NCBI GenBank assembly: GCA_964614535.1
Contig: CAZTOZ010000023.1
Coordinates: forward strand, 1-64,000
From: JALSHZ01 sp964614535
GTDB lineage: Bacteria; Pseudomonadota; Gammaproteobacteria; UWMA-0217
Length of the DNA: 64,000 nucleotides
Direction of reading: 5' to 3'
Under the pieces are notes generated by a model. It saw nothing but the letters and a program-made list of their open reading frames with translations, was not told the origin of the DNA and did not search any database. Both the position numbers and the translations under genes were made by a program. Positions within the stretch are counted from its first letter, which is position 1. The number at the start of each line of letters is the position of its first letter. Shown here one piece after another: positions 34,834 through 43,018 of the stretch.

Positions 34834-35289
34834 TCAGTCGTCCGGTTGGCTGGATACCCGTGGCGGGCGGACCAGCAGCACGGAACACTTGGCGTGGCGG
34901 ATGACGTGTGCCGAGGTGGCGCCCAGCTCGGCCAACGGGCTGCGACGGATCTTCGGCGGCAGGATGATGAGATCGGCTTCGATCTTTTCCGAGATCTTCA
35001 GTATCGCCTCGCGCACACTCCCCTCGGCGACGATCGGACGGACCGGGATGTCGGTGGGTAGATGTTCCCTGATGAATCTCTTCAGCCCCTTCATCACCAC
35101 CCGGTTGAGCTTTTCATCGGCATCTTCCGGAAAAAACTGTTCGACCACGGTCATGCCGAAGTCGGGCACCACCGACATGACATTGAGGTTGGCTTTGTGC
35201 TGGCGGGCGACGAGGATCGCTTCCGGCAGCACGTGCTGCCAGGAGCGGGGCCGCTCCTGGTCGATGTAGATCAGAATGTCTCTGTACAT
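34834..35289 (-). CDS. Universal stress protein, UspA family
   Basis: A 151-residue single Usp domain: MYRDILIYIDQERPRSWQHVL, VVPDFGMTVVEQFFPEDADE, VAEGSVREAILKISEKIEADLIILPP and HAKCSVLLVRP. The ATP-binding G-2x-G-9x-G pattern before the last strand is largely lost (KIRRSPLAELGATSAH), so ATP may not be bound. The ATG at 35289 sits 16 bases behind the TAXI-TRAP permease on the same strand. Usp genes of this kind frequently follow TRAP permease genes, so it is likely cotranscribed with the transporter. Confidence 0.85.
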   Translation of the reverse strand: MYRDILIYIDQERPRSWQHVLPEAILVARQHKANLNVMSVVPDFGMTVVEQFFPEDADEKLNRVVMKGLKRFIREHLPTDIPVRPIVAEGSVREAILKISEKIEADLIILPPKIRRSPLAELGATSAHVIRHAKCSVLLVRPPRVSSQPDD

Positions 35290-35305
35290 GGTGGCGTTCC
35301 TCGGA

Positions 35306-37933
35306 TCAGGGGGTGGCGGGTGAAAGGGCGGCGGCCCGGGCACGTCGGCGGCGTTGCAGCAGGACGACCAGGCCGACGAGCGCCAGCGCGGGAATGTAGA
35401 TCCAGTGCTTGGCCGGTGCATGAGTCGGACGATAGACCTCGAGGATCTCCCAGCCGAGATCGACCTTGGTGCCCAGATCCTTCTCCTTGCCGCCGAGGCC
35501 AAGTTTTTCGGCCGGCGTGCCGAAGACGAGATCGTCGACGATCATCTTGCCATCGTCCTCCACCAGTACCAGCCCTGCATCGTTGAGCCGTTGCTTGCCG
35601 TCGCCAGGCGCGCCCAGTGGCAAGACGACCGTCTGGGTGACGATTTTCCCATCGACGAGGTTTTCACCACGAGTCACCATCCGCAGCGTCCCGTTTTCCG
35701 GGATGGACTCGGCGACTTCATGGATCCGGCTGGCGGGGACGAGTTCCACGCTCGGCGCGATCTTTTCCATGAAGTAACCGGGTTGCATGAAGACGAAGGC
35801 GGCCAGCACCAGCAGCAGTGACTCCCAGAGCCGGTTCTTCACCAGCATGAAGCCCTGGGTCGCGGCGGAGAAGCTCAGCATCCCCGCAATGGTGGCGAAC
35901 CAGACCAGCGCCATGTGCCACCAGGAATCGACGCCGAACATCAGCAGCTCGGTGTTGAAGATGAACATGAATGGCAGGATGGCGGTGCGGATATCGTAGA
36001 CGAAGCCCTGCAGGCCGGTCTTGACCGGATCGGACTTGGCAATGGCGGCACCGGCATAGGCCGCCAACCCCACCGGTGGCGTATCGTCGGCGAGAATGCC
36101 GAAATAGAAGACGAACATGTGGACGGCCAGCAGCGGCACGATGAGACCGCTCTGGGCCCCGAGGGTGACGATGACCGGTGCCATCAGCGTGGAGACTACG
36201 ATGTAGTTGGCGGTGGTCGGCAGGCCGAGGCCCAGCAACAGGCTGATGAGGGCGGTGAACAGCAGCATGATCAGCAGGTTGCCGCCGGAGACGAATTCGA
36301 CGAACTCCGTCATCACCTGGCCGATGCCGGTCAGGGTGACGCCGCCGACGACGATGCCGGCGGCCGCCGTGGCCACGCCGATGGTGATCATGTTGCGGGC
36401 ACCCGATACCATGCCGTCGGTGAGATCGTCGAAGCCCTGGCGCATCGCCGCCGGGACGTCGCCGGCACGACGGAACATCGCCAGCAACGGGCGGTGGGTG
36501 ACGATGATCGCCATCATTGCGATCGTCGCCCAGAAGGCGGCCACGCCGGCGGAGAGCTTTTCCACCATGCAGCCGATCAGCACGAGGATCGGCAGCAGAA
36601 AATAGAGGCCGGACTTGGCCGTCGGGCCGGGCAGGGGCAGTTCGGTCATCTCCTTGTCGGGGTGATCCAGCGGCGGTACGCCGGCAGCCACGAACAGCAG
36701 GTAGAAATAGGCGATCACCGCCAGCCCGCCGGCGCCCCAGAGCCAGTTGTCGCCCAGCACGGCCTTCAGGAATCCGAGGCCGTAGCTCATGACGAAGGCG
36801 ATGACGATGACGCCGAGAACGATGGTGACGAAGGCGAGCAGCAGTTGGGCTGGGGTAATGCGCCGCGGCAACCCCTTCAGATCGGCCTTCATCGCTTCCA
36901 GATGGACGATGTAGACCAGCGCCACGTAGGAGACGAACGCTGGAAGAAATGCCGCCTTGACCACCTCGGCGAAGGAGACGCCGACATATTCGACCATCAG
37001 GAAGGCGGCGGCGCCCATGATCGGCGGCATCAGCTGGCCGTTGGTGGAGGAGGCCACCTCCACCGCCGCGGCCTTGGTCGGTTTGAAGCCGACGCGCTTC
37101 ATCAGCGGGATGGTGAAGGTGCCGGTGGTGACCACGTTGGCGATCGAGCTGCCGGAGATCAGGCCGGTGAGGGCCGACGAGACCACTGCCGCCTTGGCCG
37201 GTCCCCCTTTCATGTGACCGAGCAGTGAGAAAGCCACCTTGATGAAATAGTTGCCAGCACCGGCGCGCTCCAGCAGGGCACCGAACAGGACGAACAGAAA
37301 AACCGTGTCGGTGGACACCGACAGCGCGACGCCGAAGACCCCCTCCGAGCCCAGCCAGAAGTGCGACATGGCCTTCGACAGCGAAGCACCCTTGTGGGCG
37401 ATGACGTCGGGCATGTACGGGCCGCCGAAGGTGTAGACGAGAATGATGCCGGCGACGATCATCAGTGCCGGTCCCAGTACCCGTCGCGTGGCTTCCAGCA
37501 ACAGCACCATGCCAGCGACGGCGACCACCAGATCGAAGGTCGTCGGTGAGCCGGGCCGGTCGGCCAGTTCGGCGGCGAAGAGGTAGATGTAGGCGGCGCA
37601 GAAGGCGGCGACGAAGGCGGCGACCCAGTCCTGGATCGGGATATAGTCACGCGGTGACGAGCGGAAGGTGGGAAAGGCGGTATAGGCCAGAAAAACGGCA
37701 AAGGCCAGGTGGATCGAACGGGTCTCGTTGCCGTTGAAGAGGCCGAAGTTGAGAATATAGGGCAGGGGAGAGGCAATCCAGAGCTGGAACAGCGTCCATG
37801 CCAGTGGTACCAGAAAAAGCACCTTGATGGCGACGGGATTGGTCGGGTGCCGGCCCCCCGTGTCCGACTCCGCGATCATCTCCTCCAGCTGGTTCTCGAG
37901 CTGCTCGTCGGGCAGGTCGGTATTGGTTGTCAT
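35306..37933 (-). CDS. TRAP transporter fused permease, TAXI type (DctQ-DctM fusion with DUF3394)
   Basis: An 875-residue inner-membrane protein. The first 200 residues hold the small-subunit-like helices. From about 190 to 640 lies the large-subunit core (LLERAGAGNYFIKVAFSLLGHMKGG and TGTFTIPLMKRVGFKPTKAAAVE, then MPPIMGAAAFLMVEY, later LGLGLPTTANYIVVSTL). The C-terminal 200 residues contain DUF3394-like text with VDDLVFGTPAEKLGLGGKEKD and a last helix. The start at 37933 follows AGGGGA. It works with the TAXI receptor encoded upstream. The ligand is unknown; glutamate, 2-oxoglutarate or other carboxylates are known for relatives. Confidence 0.9.
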   Translation of the reverse strand: MTTNTDLPDEQLENQLEEMIAESDTGGRHPTNPVAIKVLFLVPLAWTLFQLWIASPLPYILNFGLFNGNETRSIHLAFAVFLAYTAFPTFRSSPRDYIPIQDWVAAFVAAFCAAYIYLFAAELADRPGSPTTFDLVVAVAGMVLLLEATRRVLGPALMIVAGIILVYTFGGPYMPDVIAHKGASLSKAMSHFWLGSEGVFGVALSVSTDTVFLFVLFGALLERAGAGNYFIKVAFSLLGHMKGGPAKAAVVSSALTGLISGSSIANVVTTGTFTIPLMKRVGFKPTKAAAVEVASSTNGQLMPPIMGAAAFLMVEYVGVSFAEVVKAAFLPAFVSYVALVYIVHLEAMKADLKGLPRRITPAQLLLAFVTIVLGVIVIAFVMSYGLGFLKAVLGDNWLWGAGGLAVIAYFYLLFVAAGVPPLDHPDKEMTELPLPGPTAKSGLYFLLPILVLIGCMVEKLSAGVAAFWATIAMMAIIVTHRPLLAMFRRAGDVPAAMRQGFDDLTDGMVSGARNMITIGVATAAAGIVVGGVTLTGIGQVMTEFVEFVSGGNLLIMLLFTALISLLLGLGLPTTANYIVVSTLMAPVIVTLGAQSGLIVPLLAVHMFVFYFGILADDTPPVGLAAYAGAAIAKSDPVKTGLQGFVYDIRTAILPFMFIFNTELLMFGVDSWWHMALVWFATIAGMLSFSAATQGFMLVKNRLWESLLLVLAAFVFMQPGYFMEKIAPSVELVPASRIHEVAESIPENGTLRMVTRGENLVDGKIVTQTVVLPLGAPGDGKQRLNDAGLVLVEDDGKMIVDDLVFGTPAEKLGLGGKEKDLGTKVDLGWEILEVYRPTHAPAKHWIYIPALALVGLVVLLQRRRRARAAALSPATP

Positions 37934-38169
37934 GGTGTGTCCCCTCACGGATGGTCGGGACTGCGGGGCATGGGGCGGTCGTGCTTTATCGGGTAGCCGG
38001 CCAATAATACCGTTCCCGGCCGGCAGAGGCCTGCCAAGTCATCGACCGTGTATGCCAGCGAGTCTCGAACTGGTTTGGTGGTAATGCCTGGATCAATGTC
38101 GATCGTCCGGCTCATCGTTGGTTTCAAACAGGGTGTGTCGGCAGACCGTACCGAGTGGCCTATCGTCCT

Positions 38170-38197
38170 CCCGGGCGGGGTGGAGGCCCCGCCCGGG
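38170..38197 (-). other. Strong stem-loop between TAXI receptor and permease genes
   Basis: A perfect 11-bp stem (38170-38180 with 38187-38197) around a six-base loop follows the receptor gene in the transcribed direction. No T-run follows. A second inverted repeat, GCCGGCC...GGCCGGC, lies at 37996-38024. The rest of the 288-base gap shows no gene. Confidence 0.6.
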
Positions 38198-38221
38198 ATG
38201 CGACGTGTGTCCGGCCCTGCG

Positions 38222-39202
38222 TTATTTGATCAGGCCTGCTTCCTTGTAGTATTTCTCGGCGCCCGGATGCAGCGGTGCGGAGAGACCGTCTTTCACCATC
38301 TCCTCCTTTTTCAGAATGGCGAAGGCCGGATGGAGTTTCTTGAAGCTGTCGAAGTTCTCGAACACCGCTTTCACCACGTGATAGACCACGTCATCTGGCA
38401 CCTTGGTGGAAGTGACGATGGTGGCGCCGACGCCAAAGGTGGGTGTGTCGGTGTCTGTGCCACGGTACATGCCCCCAGGAATCACGGCCTTGCGGTAGTA
38501 GTCGTGCTCCGCGACCAGCTTGTCGATCTCCGGGCCGGTGACCGGAACCAGAACGGTGTCGCAGGAGGTGCTTGCCTCCTTGATGGAGCCGCTGGGGTGG
38601 CCGACGGTAAAGACGATGGCGTCGATCTTGTTGTCACACAGCGCCTTGGACTGCTCCGAAGACTTCAGTTCCGAAGCCAGTTTGAAATCCGATTTTTTCC
38701 AGCCCAGCGCGTTCATGACCACTTCCATCGTGCCGCGTTGGCCGGAGCCGGGATTGCCGATATTGACGCGTTTGCCCTTGAGATCCTGGAAGGTCTTGAT
38801 GCCGGCATCCTTGCGCGCCACCACGGTGAACGGCTCCGGGTGCATCGAGAAGACCGAACGCAGCTCCTTGAACGGGCCGGCCTTCTCGAACTTGCTGGTG
38901 CCGTGATAGGCGTGATATTGCCAGTCCGACTGGGCGACACCGAAATCCAGTTCACCGGCGCGAATGGTATTGAGGTTGTAGACCGAGCCGCCGGTGGATT
39001 CCACCGAGCAGCGGATACCGTGTTCCTTGCGACCCTTGTTGACCAGGCGGCAGATCGCACCACCGGTTGGATAGTAGACGCCGGTGACGCCACCGGTGCC
39101 GATGGTGATGAATTTCTGTTCGACGGCAATGCCACTGCCGGAGAAGGTGGAAGCGGTGATGGCCGCCACGGTGAGAAGGGATTTGGTCAATCGAAATTTC
39201 AT
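38222..39202 (-). CDS. TAXI-family TRAP transporter receptor
   Basis: A 326-residue periplasmic protein with a signal peptide (SLLTVAAITASTFSGSGIAV). The TAXI signature is KFITIGTGGVTGVYYPTGGAICRLVN, followed by VESTGGSVYNLNTIRAGELDFGVAQSDW and RVNIGNPGSGQRGTMEVVM. It delivers substrate to the fused permease encoded downstream. The ATG at 39202 follows AGAGGAAACTCC. It is the first gene of the operon and is separated from the permease by strong stem-loops. A porin and a small lipoprotein gene lie just upstream on the same strand and may supply the outer-membrane step. Confidence 0.92.
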   Translation of the reverse strand: MKFRLTKSLLTVAAITASTFSGSGIAVEQKFITIGTGGVTGVYYPTGGAICRLVNKGRKEHGIRCSVESTGGSVYNLNTIRAGELDFGVAQSDWQYHAYHGTSKFEKAGPFKELRSVFSMHPEPFTVVARKDAGIKTFQDLKGKRVNIGNPGSGQRGTMEVVMNALGWKKSDFKLASELKSSEQSKALCDNKIDAIVFTVGHPSGSIKEASTSCDTVLVPVTGPEIDKLVAEHDYYRKAVIPGGMYRGTDTDTPTFGVGATIVTSTKVPDDVVYHVVKAVFENFDSFKKLHPAFAILKKEEMVKDGLSAPLHPGAEKYYKEAGLIK

Positions 39203-39251
39203 GGAGTTTCCTCTGAATGGTTTGCTTACCCTGTTCAATATAGACCAGGGG

Positions 39252-39581
39252 TCAGGGTTTGGGGTGTGTCACAGCGGTGAAATCCCGCCGCGCCTTCTGA
39301 AAATCCAGCCACTGCAGGAATTCGATATAGTCCTCCGTGCGTTCGCGTCGTGCCTTGTGCCAGGCTTGCCACTGGCGGAATTCGGCATTATCGGGGTGTT
39401 CGTCACCGGCAGCGTCACCATGGCGTGACGTAGCGGAAAAGGTGAATACCCCTTTGTCGCCGGAGATCACGCCAGGCATGGCCTCCTGCGGTCGATCCCA
39501 CTGATCGTCGGCGGGTTCGACCGTCATGCCGGCACAGCCATGCAGTGATAGCAGTATGGCAGTGATGAGCGCAATACGCAT
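39252..39581 (-). CDS. Small lipoprotein of unknown function
   Basis: A 109-residue protein with a lipoprotein signal MRIALITAILLSLHGC (lipid at Cys16) and GAGGAAA upstream. The mature part is charged and helical (FRQWQAWHKARRERTEDYIEFLQWLDFQKARRDF), with repeated Trp, Arg and Glu, possibly a short coiled coil. No family is recognised. It lies between the porin and the TAXI receptor genes, all on the minus strand. Confidence 0.62.
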   Translation of the reverse strand: MRIALITAILLSLHGCAGMTVEPADDQWDRPQEAMPGVISGDKGVFTFSATSRHGDAAGDEHPDNAEFRQWQAWHKARRERTEDYIEFLQWLDFQKARRDFTAVTHPKP

Positions 39582-39651
39582 GAAAGACGATTTCCTCGCG
39601 CCTGGGCGGAAGCGACCGCGGCATGGGCAGCCGCTTCTGCCCGTGACAGGA

Positions 39652-40674
39652 TCAGAACTTTACCCGACTGCCGATGAAGAAGACGGTCGGATCCACCGAA
39701 TTGGCGGTGTCCACGTTGAACAGGCGATAGGTTGCGTAGGTTTCGATCCCCTTGGCCGGGTAAAAGGTGTAGGAGACGGCCTGGGTATCGCCATCGACGC
39801 CCGTGGTCACGTCGGAAGACTGGCCGTAGTCGATGGACATGGCGTGTTTTCCGGTGCGGTAGCCGAGCTTGCTCCACAGTACCGTCGGGTCGTCGGCGGT
39901 GCCACCGTCGCGGGTGCTGTAGGCCACCAGAAAATTGAAGCCGCTCGCCAGTTTGAAGGCGATCGAGCCGCCTTGGGTGTCCTTACGGGACGGATGGTCG
40001 CCTGCATCGTCGGTGAACAATGCCGCCTGGATCTTCGTGCCGCCGACACTGCCGGAGTAGCGCAGCGCAAGCTCGGTGGAATTGCCCTGTGCCGAGCTGA
40101 CCGCCACCGAGAAACCGGAGACCTTCGGTGAATCGTAACGCAGCCGGTTGTTGCGGCTGTAGCCGTCGAACATCGTATAGACGGAACCGACCTTCTTGCC
40201 GGCTTCGTATTGCAGCCCGCCGAGCATGTCCATCATATTGGCCGGCGCGGCCATATAGGTGCCGGACATATCCATTTCGGTGGTGCCGTTGGAGGCGCCG
40301 TCGCCCTTGCCGAGGCTGAGTTTGCCGAAGCTGCCGCTCACCCAGATGTCGCTGTAGCGGACGTCCAGTGTGCTGTTGGCCTCCTCCTTCAGCGAGCCGC
40401 CGTTGACGGCGTTTCCCTTGTTCTCCTGCAGCTGCATTTCATAGCGGGCGCCCATGGCCATGCCGTTACCGATGTCTTGTTTGGCCTTGATGCGAAAACG
40501 CGAGCCGGAGGCGTTGTTGTCGACATGCTGTACCTCGCTGCCGGCAGCGTCGTCCGGGAACAGAATGGCGCGGCTGACCTGGCCGGAAATGGCGAAATCG
40601 ACGGCCTGCGCGGACGGCGCCAAGCTGGTCGCGAGCAATACAGCGCCGGTCAGTGCCAGTTTTTCGTGGATCAT
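39652..40674 (-). CDS. Gram-negative porin (trimeric general porin type)
   Basis: A 340-residue outer-membrane protein: signal peptide ending AQA, mature start VDFAISGQVSRAILF. Alternating beta-strand text continues to the C-terminal Phe (GSRVKF) needed for Bam recognition. LRYDSPKVSGFSVAVSSAQG and VYTMFDGYSRNNRLRY are typical of proteobacterial 16-strand porins. CAGGAGACC precedes the ATG. A promoter near 40875-40902 gives a leader of roughly 190 bases. Neighbouring TRAP genes suggest it admits small anions, which is inference. Confidence 0.9.
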   Translation of the reverse strand: MIHEKLALTGAVLLATSLAPSAQAVDFAISGQVSRAILFPDDAAGSEVQHVDNNASGSRFRIKAKQDIGNGMAMGARYEMQLQENKGNAVNGGSLKEEANSTLDVRYSDIWVSGSFGKLSLGKGDGASNGTTEMDMSGTYMAAPANMMDMLGGLQYEAGKKVGSVYTMFDGYSRNNRLRYDSPKVSGFSVAVSSAQGNSTELALRYSGSVGGTKIQAALFTDDAGDHPSRKDTQGGSIAFKLASGFNFLVAYSTRDGGTADDPTVLWSKLGYRTGKHAMSIDYGQSSDVTTGVDGDTQAVSYTFYPAKGIETYATYRLFNVDTANSVDPTVFFIGSRVKF

Positions 40675-40849
40675 TGGATAGGTCTCCTGATAAAGATTGA
40701 GGGGTTCTCGTGGAAGGATGCCGGACGGGATGCCGACGGGGACGAGCGGACAACGGTGGCCGGGGGGAGTGCTTCGAGACGGCCCGCCAAAGGGATTGAA
40801 ACTGCCACCATCATGTACGGCTCTTTTTGTTGTTGGTTGGTGTACGAGC

Positions 40850-40902
40850 GTTTCAACAATGTGAAACAGTTATCAGTATAGACCAGTTCCGCAAATGATT
40901 AA
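40850..40902 (-). promoter_or_regulatory. Porin promoter and palindromic box
   Basis: On the minus strand, TTAATC (40902-40897), 16 bases and TATACT (40880-40875) form a promoter. Just beyond the start lies GTTTCA-N6-TGAAAC (40850-40867), a perfect palindrome fit for a repressor. The leader from about 40868 to 40675 has no gene. The bases 40903-41019 show nothing else I can name. Confidence 0.45.
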
Positions 40903-41019
40903 CAGGTTGTAATCTTCTGATCCAATAGTGACTATTGAAAAGTCCGAAGGGGGGAATATTCCGGCCGTCCGATGGCGGCCCGAGCGGTCTCGTTATGGTT
41001 GGCGGGTGGTGTCCGATCG

Positions 41020-41223
41020 TCACTCCTTCCGTGACGACGGCGCCTCCACCAGCATCTTGTAGTCGTGGACGTGGCGGGACGTCATGAAATCACGCATCGC
41101 CACGGCGACGGTTTCGATCAGCTCCTCACGGTGAGGATAGGCATCGAGCTGCTCCGCTTTCCACGCCTCCAGCGCCCGCAGCAGCGTGGAGTATTGAAAG
41201 GCGAAGATGGGATCCTGATCCAT
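41020..41223 (-). CDS. Small conserved-looking protein, unknown
   Basis: A 67-residue soluble protein, MDQDPIFAFQYSTLLRALEA then WKAEQLDAYPHREELIETVA and a basic tail. Predicted mostly helical. The frame is open far upstream through the opposite-strand gene, so the ATG at 41223, in the divergent gap, is the sensible start. No ribosome-binding site is clear. No family is recognised, and it may not be expressed. Confidence 0.45.
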   Translation of the reverse strand: MDQDPIFAFQYSTLLRALEAWKAEQLDAYPHREELIETVAVAMRDFMTSRHVHDYKMLVEAPSSRKE

Positions 41224-41295
41224 TGATACCGGTCGATGGGTGGTTCGAGGGGGAGCAGAGTATATATCACCTCGCCAGCTGGTACATTGCCGGCC

Positions 41296-42141
41296 ATGAT
41301 CATGCGGCTTCTTCACTTGCTGGTTTTCCTCGCTGCCGCGCTGCCGCCGGCGTCGGGTGGCGCGACGGCCGTGCCGGAGGACGCCCACGCCCGGGCGGTG
41401 GTCGATGCGTTGCTCGACTGGAATCTTCCGTTGGCGGAACGGCGGTTGGACGACTGGCGGCGGACTTCGCGGCGCCAGGCCGTGATCGTATTGTACGAGG
41501 CCATCATCGAGGTGGCGCGGGCCGACTATGCGCCAGTGCGCGACACCGCAAAATACGATCTGCCGCTGGTGCGTCTCGAGGCCGCCATGGCGGCCGCCGA
41601 TGAGGTGCTGGCCGGCTCCCCCGACGATTTCCCGGCGCGTGGGGCCAAGGCGACGGCGCAGGCGATCGCCGGTCGGCTGCTGATGGAGCAGGGCCGCTGG
41701 ATCCGTGCCTACCGTCATGGCAAGGCGGCGCGTAATGCCATCCGCGCGCTGCTGCGGGAGCGCCCGGCGTTTGCCGACGGTTATCTCATCATGGGGCTGT
41801 TCGAGTACTTCACCGGGACGGTGCCGGCGGTGGTGCGCTGGCTGGCGTTGCTGGTGGATTTCTCCGGCGATCGGCAGCGTGGCATCGACTACCTCGAACG
41901 GGCGGTGGCGTCGGCGCCGGTGGCGGCGCCCCAGGCGGCCGACGCGCTGTTGCTGGAGGTGGATTTTCACGACGGTGAAGCCTGCCGCTACGTCCCGTTG
42001 GCACGGTCGATGGTCGGCCGGTATCCGCGCAACCCCCGCTATCGCGCGGCGTTGCGGCGCCTGGTCCGACAGTGCCAGCGGGCAGCGCCGGACCGCAGGC
42101 TGCCGCCCGCTGCCTTCACCTTGGCAGCGCCCGCCCGTTGA
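41296..42141 (+). CDS. Secreted TPR-like protein of unknown function
   Basis: A 281-residue protein with a signal peptide (MIMRLLHLLVFLAAALPPASGGA). The mature part is a chain of amphipathic helices with Ala-rich, TPR-like spacing (AMAAADEVLAGSPDDFPARG, then YRHGKAARNAIRALLRERPAFADGY, RGIDYLERAVASAPVAAPQAAD). ADGYLIMGLFEYFTGTVP and VVRWLALLVDFSGDRQRGIDYLE resemble the uncharacterised periplasmic TPR proteins found in many gammaproteobacteria. It ends inside the convergent phosphatase gene, with a 26-base overlap. Confidence 0.65.
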   Translation: MIMRLLHLLVFLAAALPPASGGATAVPEDAHARAVVDALLDWNLPLAERRLDDWRRTSRRQAVIVLYEAIIEVARADYAPVRDTAKYDLPLVRLEAAMAAADEVLAGSPDDFPARGAKATAQAIAGRLLMEQGRWIRAYRHGKAARNAIRALLRERPAFADGYLIMGLFEYFTGTVPAVVRWLALLVDFSGDRQRGIDYLERAVASAPVAAPQAADALLLEVDFHDGEACRYVPLARSMVGRYPRNPRYRAALRRLVRQCQRAAPDRRLPPAAFTLAAPAR

Positions 42142-42853
42142 ACGAGGTGGTGGTATTGACCAGGATGGCGGTGATGTTGTCGGAGCCGCCGCTGCAGAGG
42201 GCCAGCTCCACCAGCTGATCCACCTTCTCCTGTTCGTCGCCGGTGCCGGCGAGCACCTCCTCGATCACCTCGTCGTCCAGCTCGTTGGTCAAGCCGTCGC
42301 TGCACAGCAGAAAAAGCTCGTTGCCCTTCAGTGCCCCGCTGATCTTCTCCACGTTCAACGGTCTTTCGTTGGTGACGCCGAGGGTGCGGTTGAGAATATT
42401 GGCGTAGGGATGATTCTTCAGATGGGAGCGGGGAATGAAGCCTTGGTCGGCCAGTTCCTGGACCACCGTGTGATCCCGCGAGACCTGGATCAGGCGCCCG
42501 TCGGCCCACAGATAGGCGCGGCTGTCGCCGACCCAGGCCACCTCATAGTCGCGCTCGTTGATCTTCAGCGCCACCGCGGTGGTACCCATCTCCGGCCGGC
42601 CGATACCGCGGTGGATGGCATCGATGATGGCCTGATGGGCCGCGGCGATCGCCTCCTCCAGTGATGCGCCGTGGCGCACCCTGTCGAGTATCCGTTCCAC
42701 TGCGATGTGGCTGGCGATGTCACCGGCGTCGTGCCCGCCCAGGCCATCGGCCACCAGCCACAGCCGCTGCTGTTCGTCCATGCCGTAACAGTCTTCGTTA
42801 CGCTGACGCACGAGTCCGGTGTGGGTGGCGCAGCCGAAATGGAATTGTTTCAT
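42116..42853 (-). CDS. PP2C-type serine/threonine phosphatase
   Basis: A 245-residue protein starting MKQFHFGCATHTGLVRQRNEDCYGM (ATG at 42853). The metal-binding motifs are complete: RNED, LVADGLGGHDAGDIAS, GTTAVALKI, VGDSRAYLW, LLCSDGLTNEL and GSDNITAILV. This is the bacterial Stp1/PrpC-type phosphatase that removes phosphate from Ser/Thr-phosphorylated proteins in the cytoplasm. No Hanks-type kinase or FHA protein lies in the window, so its partner is elsewhere. Its 3' end overlaps the TPR-like gene on the other strand. Confidence 0.92.
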   Translation of the reverse strand: MKQFHFGCATHTGLVRQRNEDCYGMDEQQRLWLVADGLGGHDAGDIASHIAVERILDRVRHGASLEEAIAAAHQAIIDAIHRGIGRPEMGTTAVALKINERDYEVAWVGDSRAYLWADGRLIQVSRDHTVVQELADQGFIPRSHLKNHPYANILNRTLGVTNERPLNVEKISGALKGNELFLLCSDGLTNELDDEVIEEVLAGTGDEQEKVDQLVELALCSGGSDNITAILVNTTTSFNGRALPR

Positions 42854-43018
42854 GTTCGTTTGCCCGAGCGGGTAATCGTCGATGGAAAGTATAGAACGAT
42901 GCCGCTGGCCAAAGTTCGACGTGGCCACCGACACCCCGGAGGAAGTGTGACCATCTCCCGCCCGGCCGGTGGCGGGGTTGCCATGCGGCCGCTGTTGTGC
43001 GCTGGCATAATGCCCGCC

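Noticed and set aside
35915..37228. 437-codon plus-strand frame opposite the TAXI permease
   Set aside because: Asp/His/Gln-rich low-complexity shadow of a membrane protein gene.
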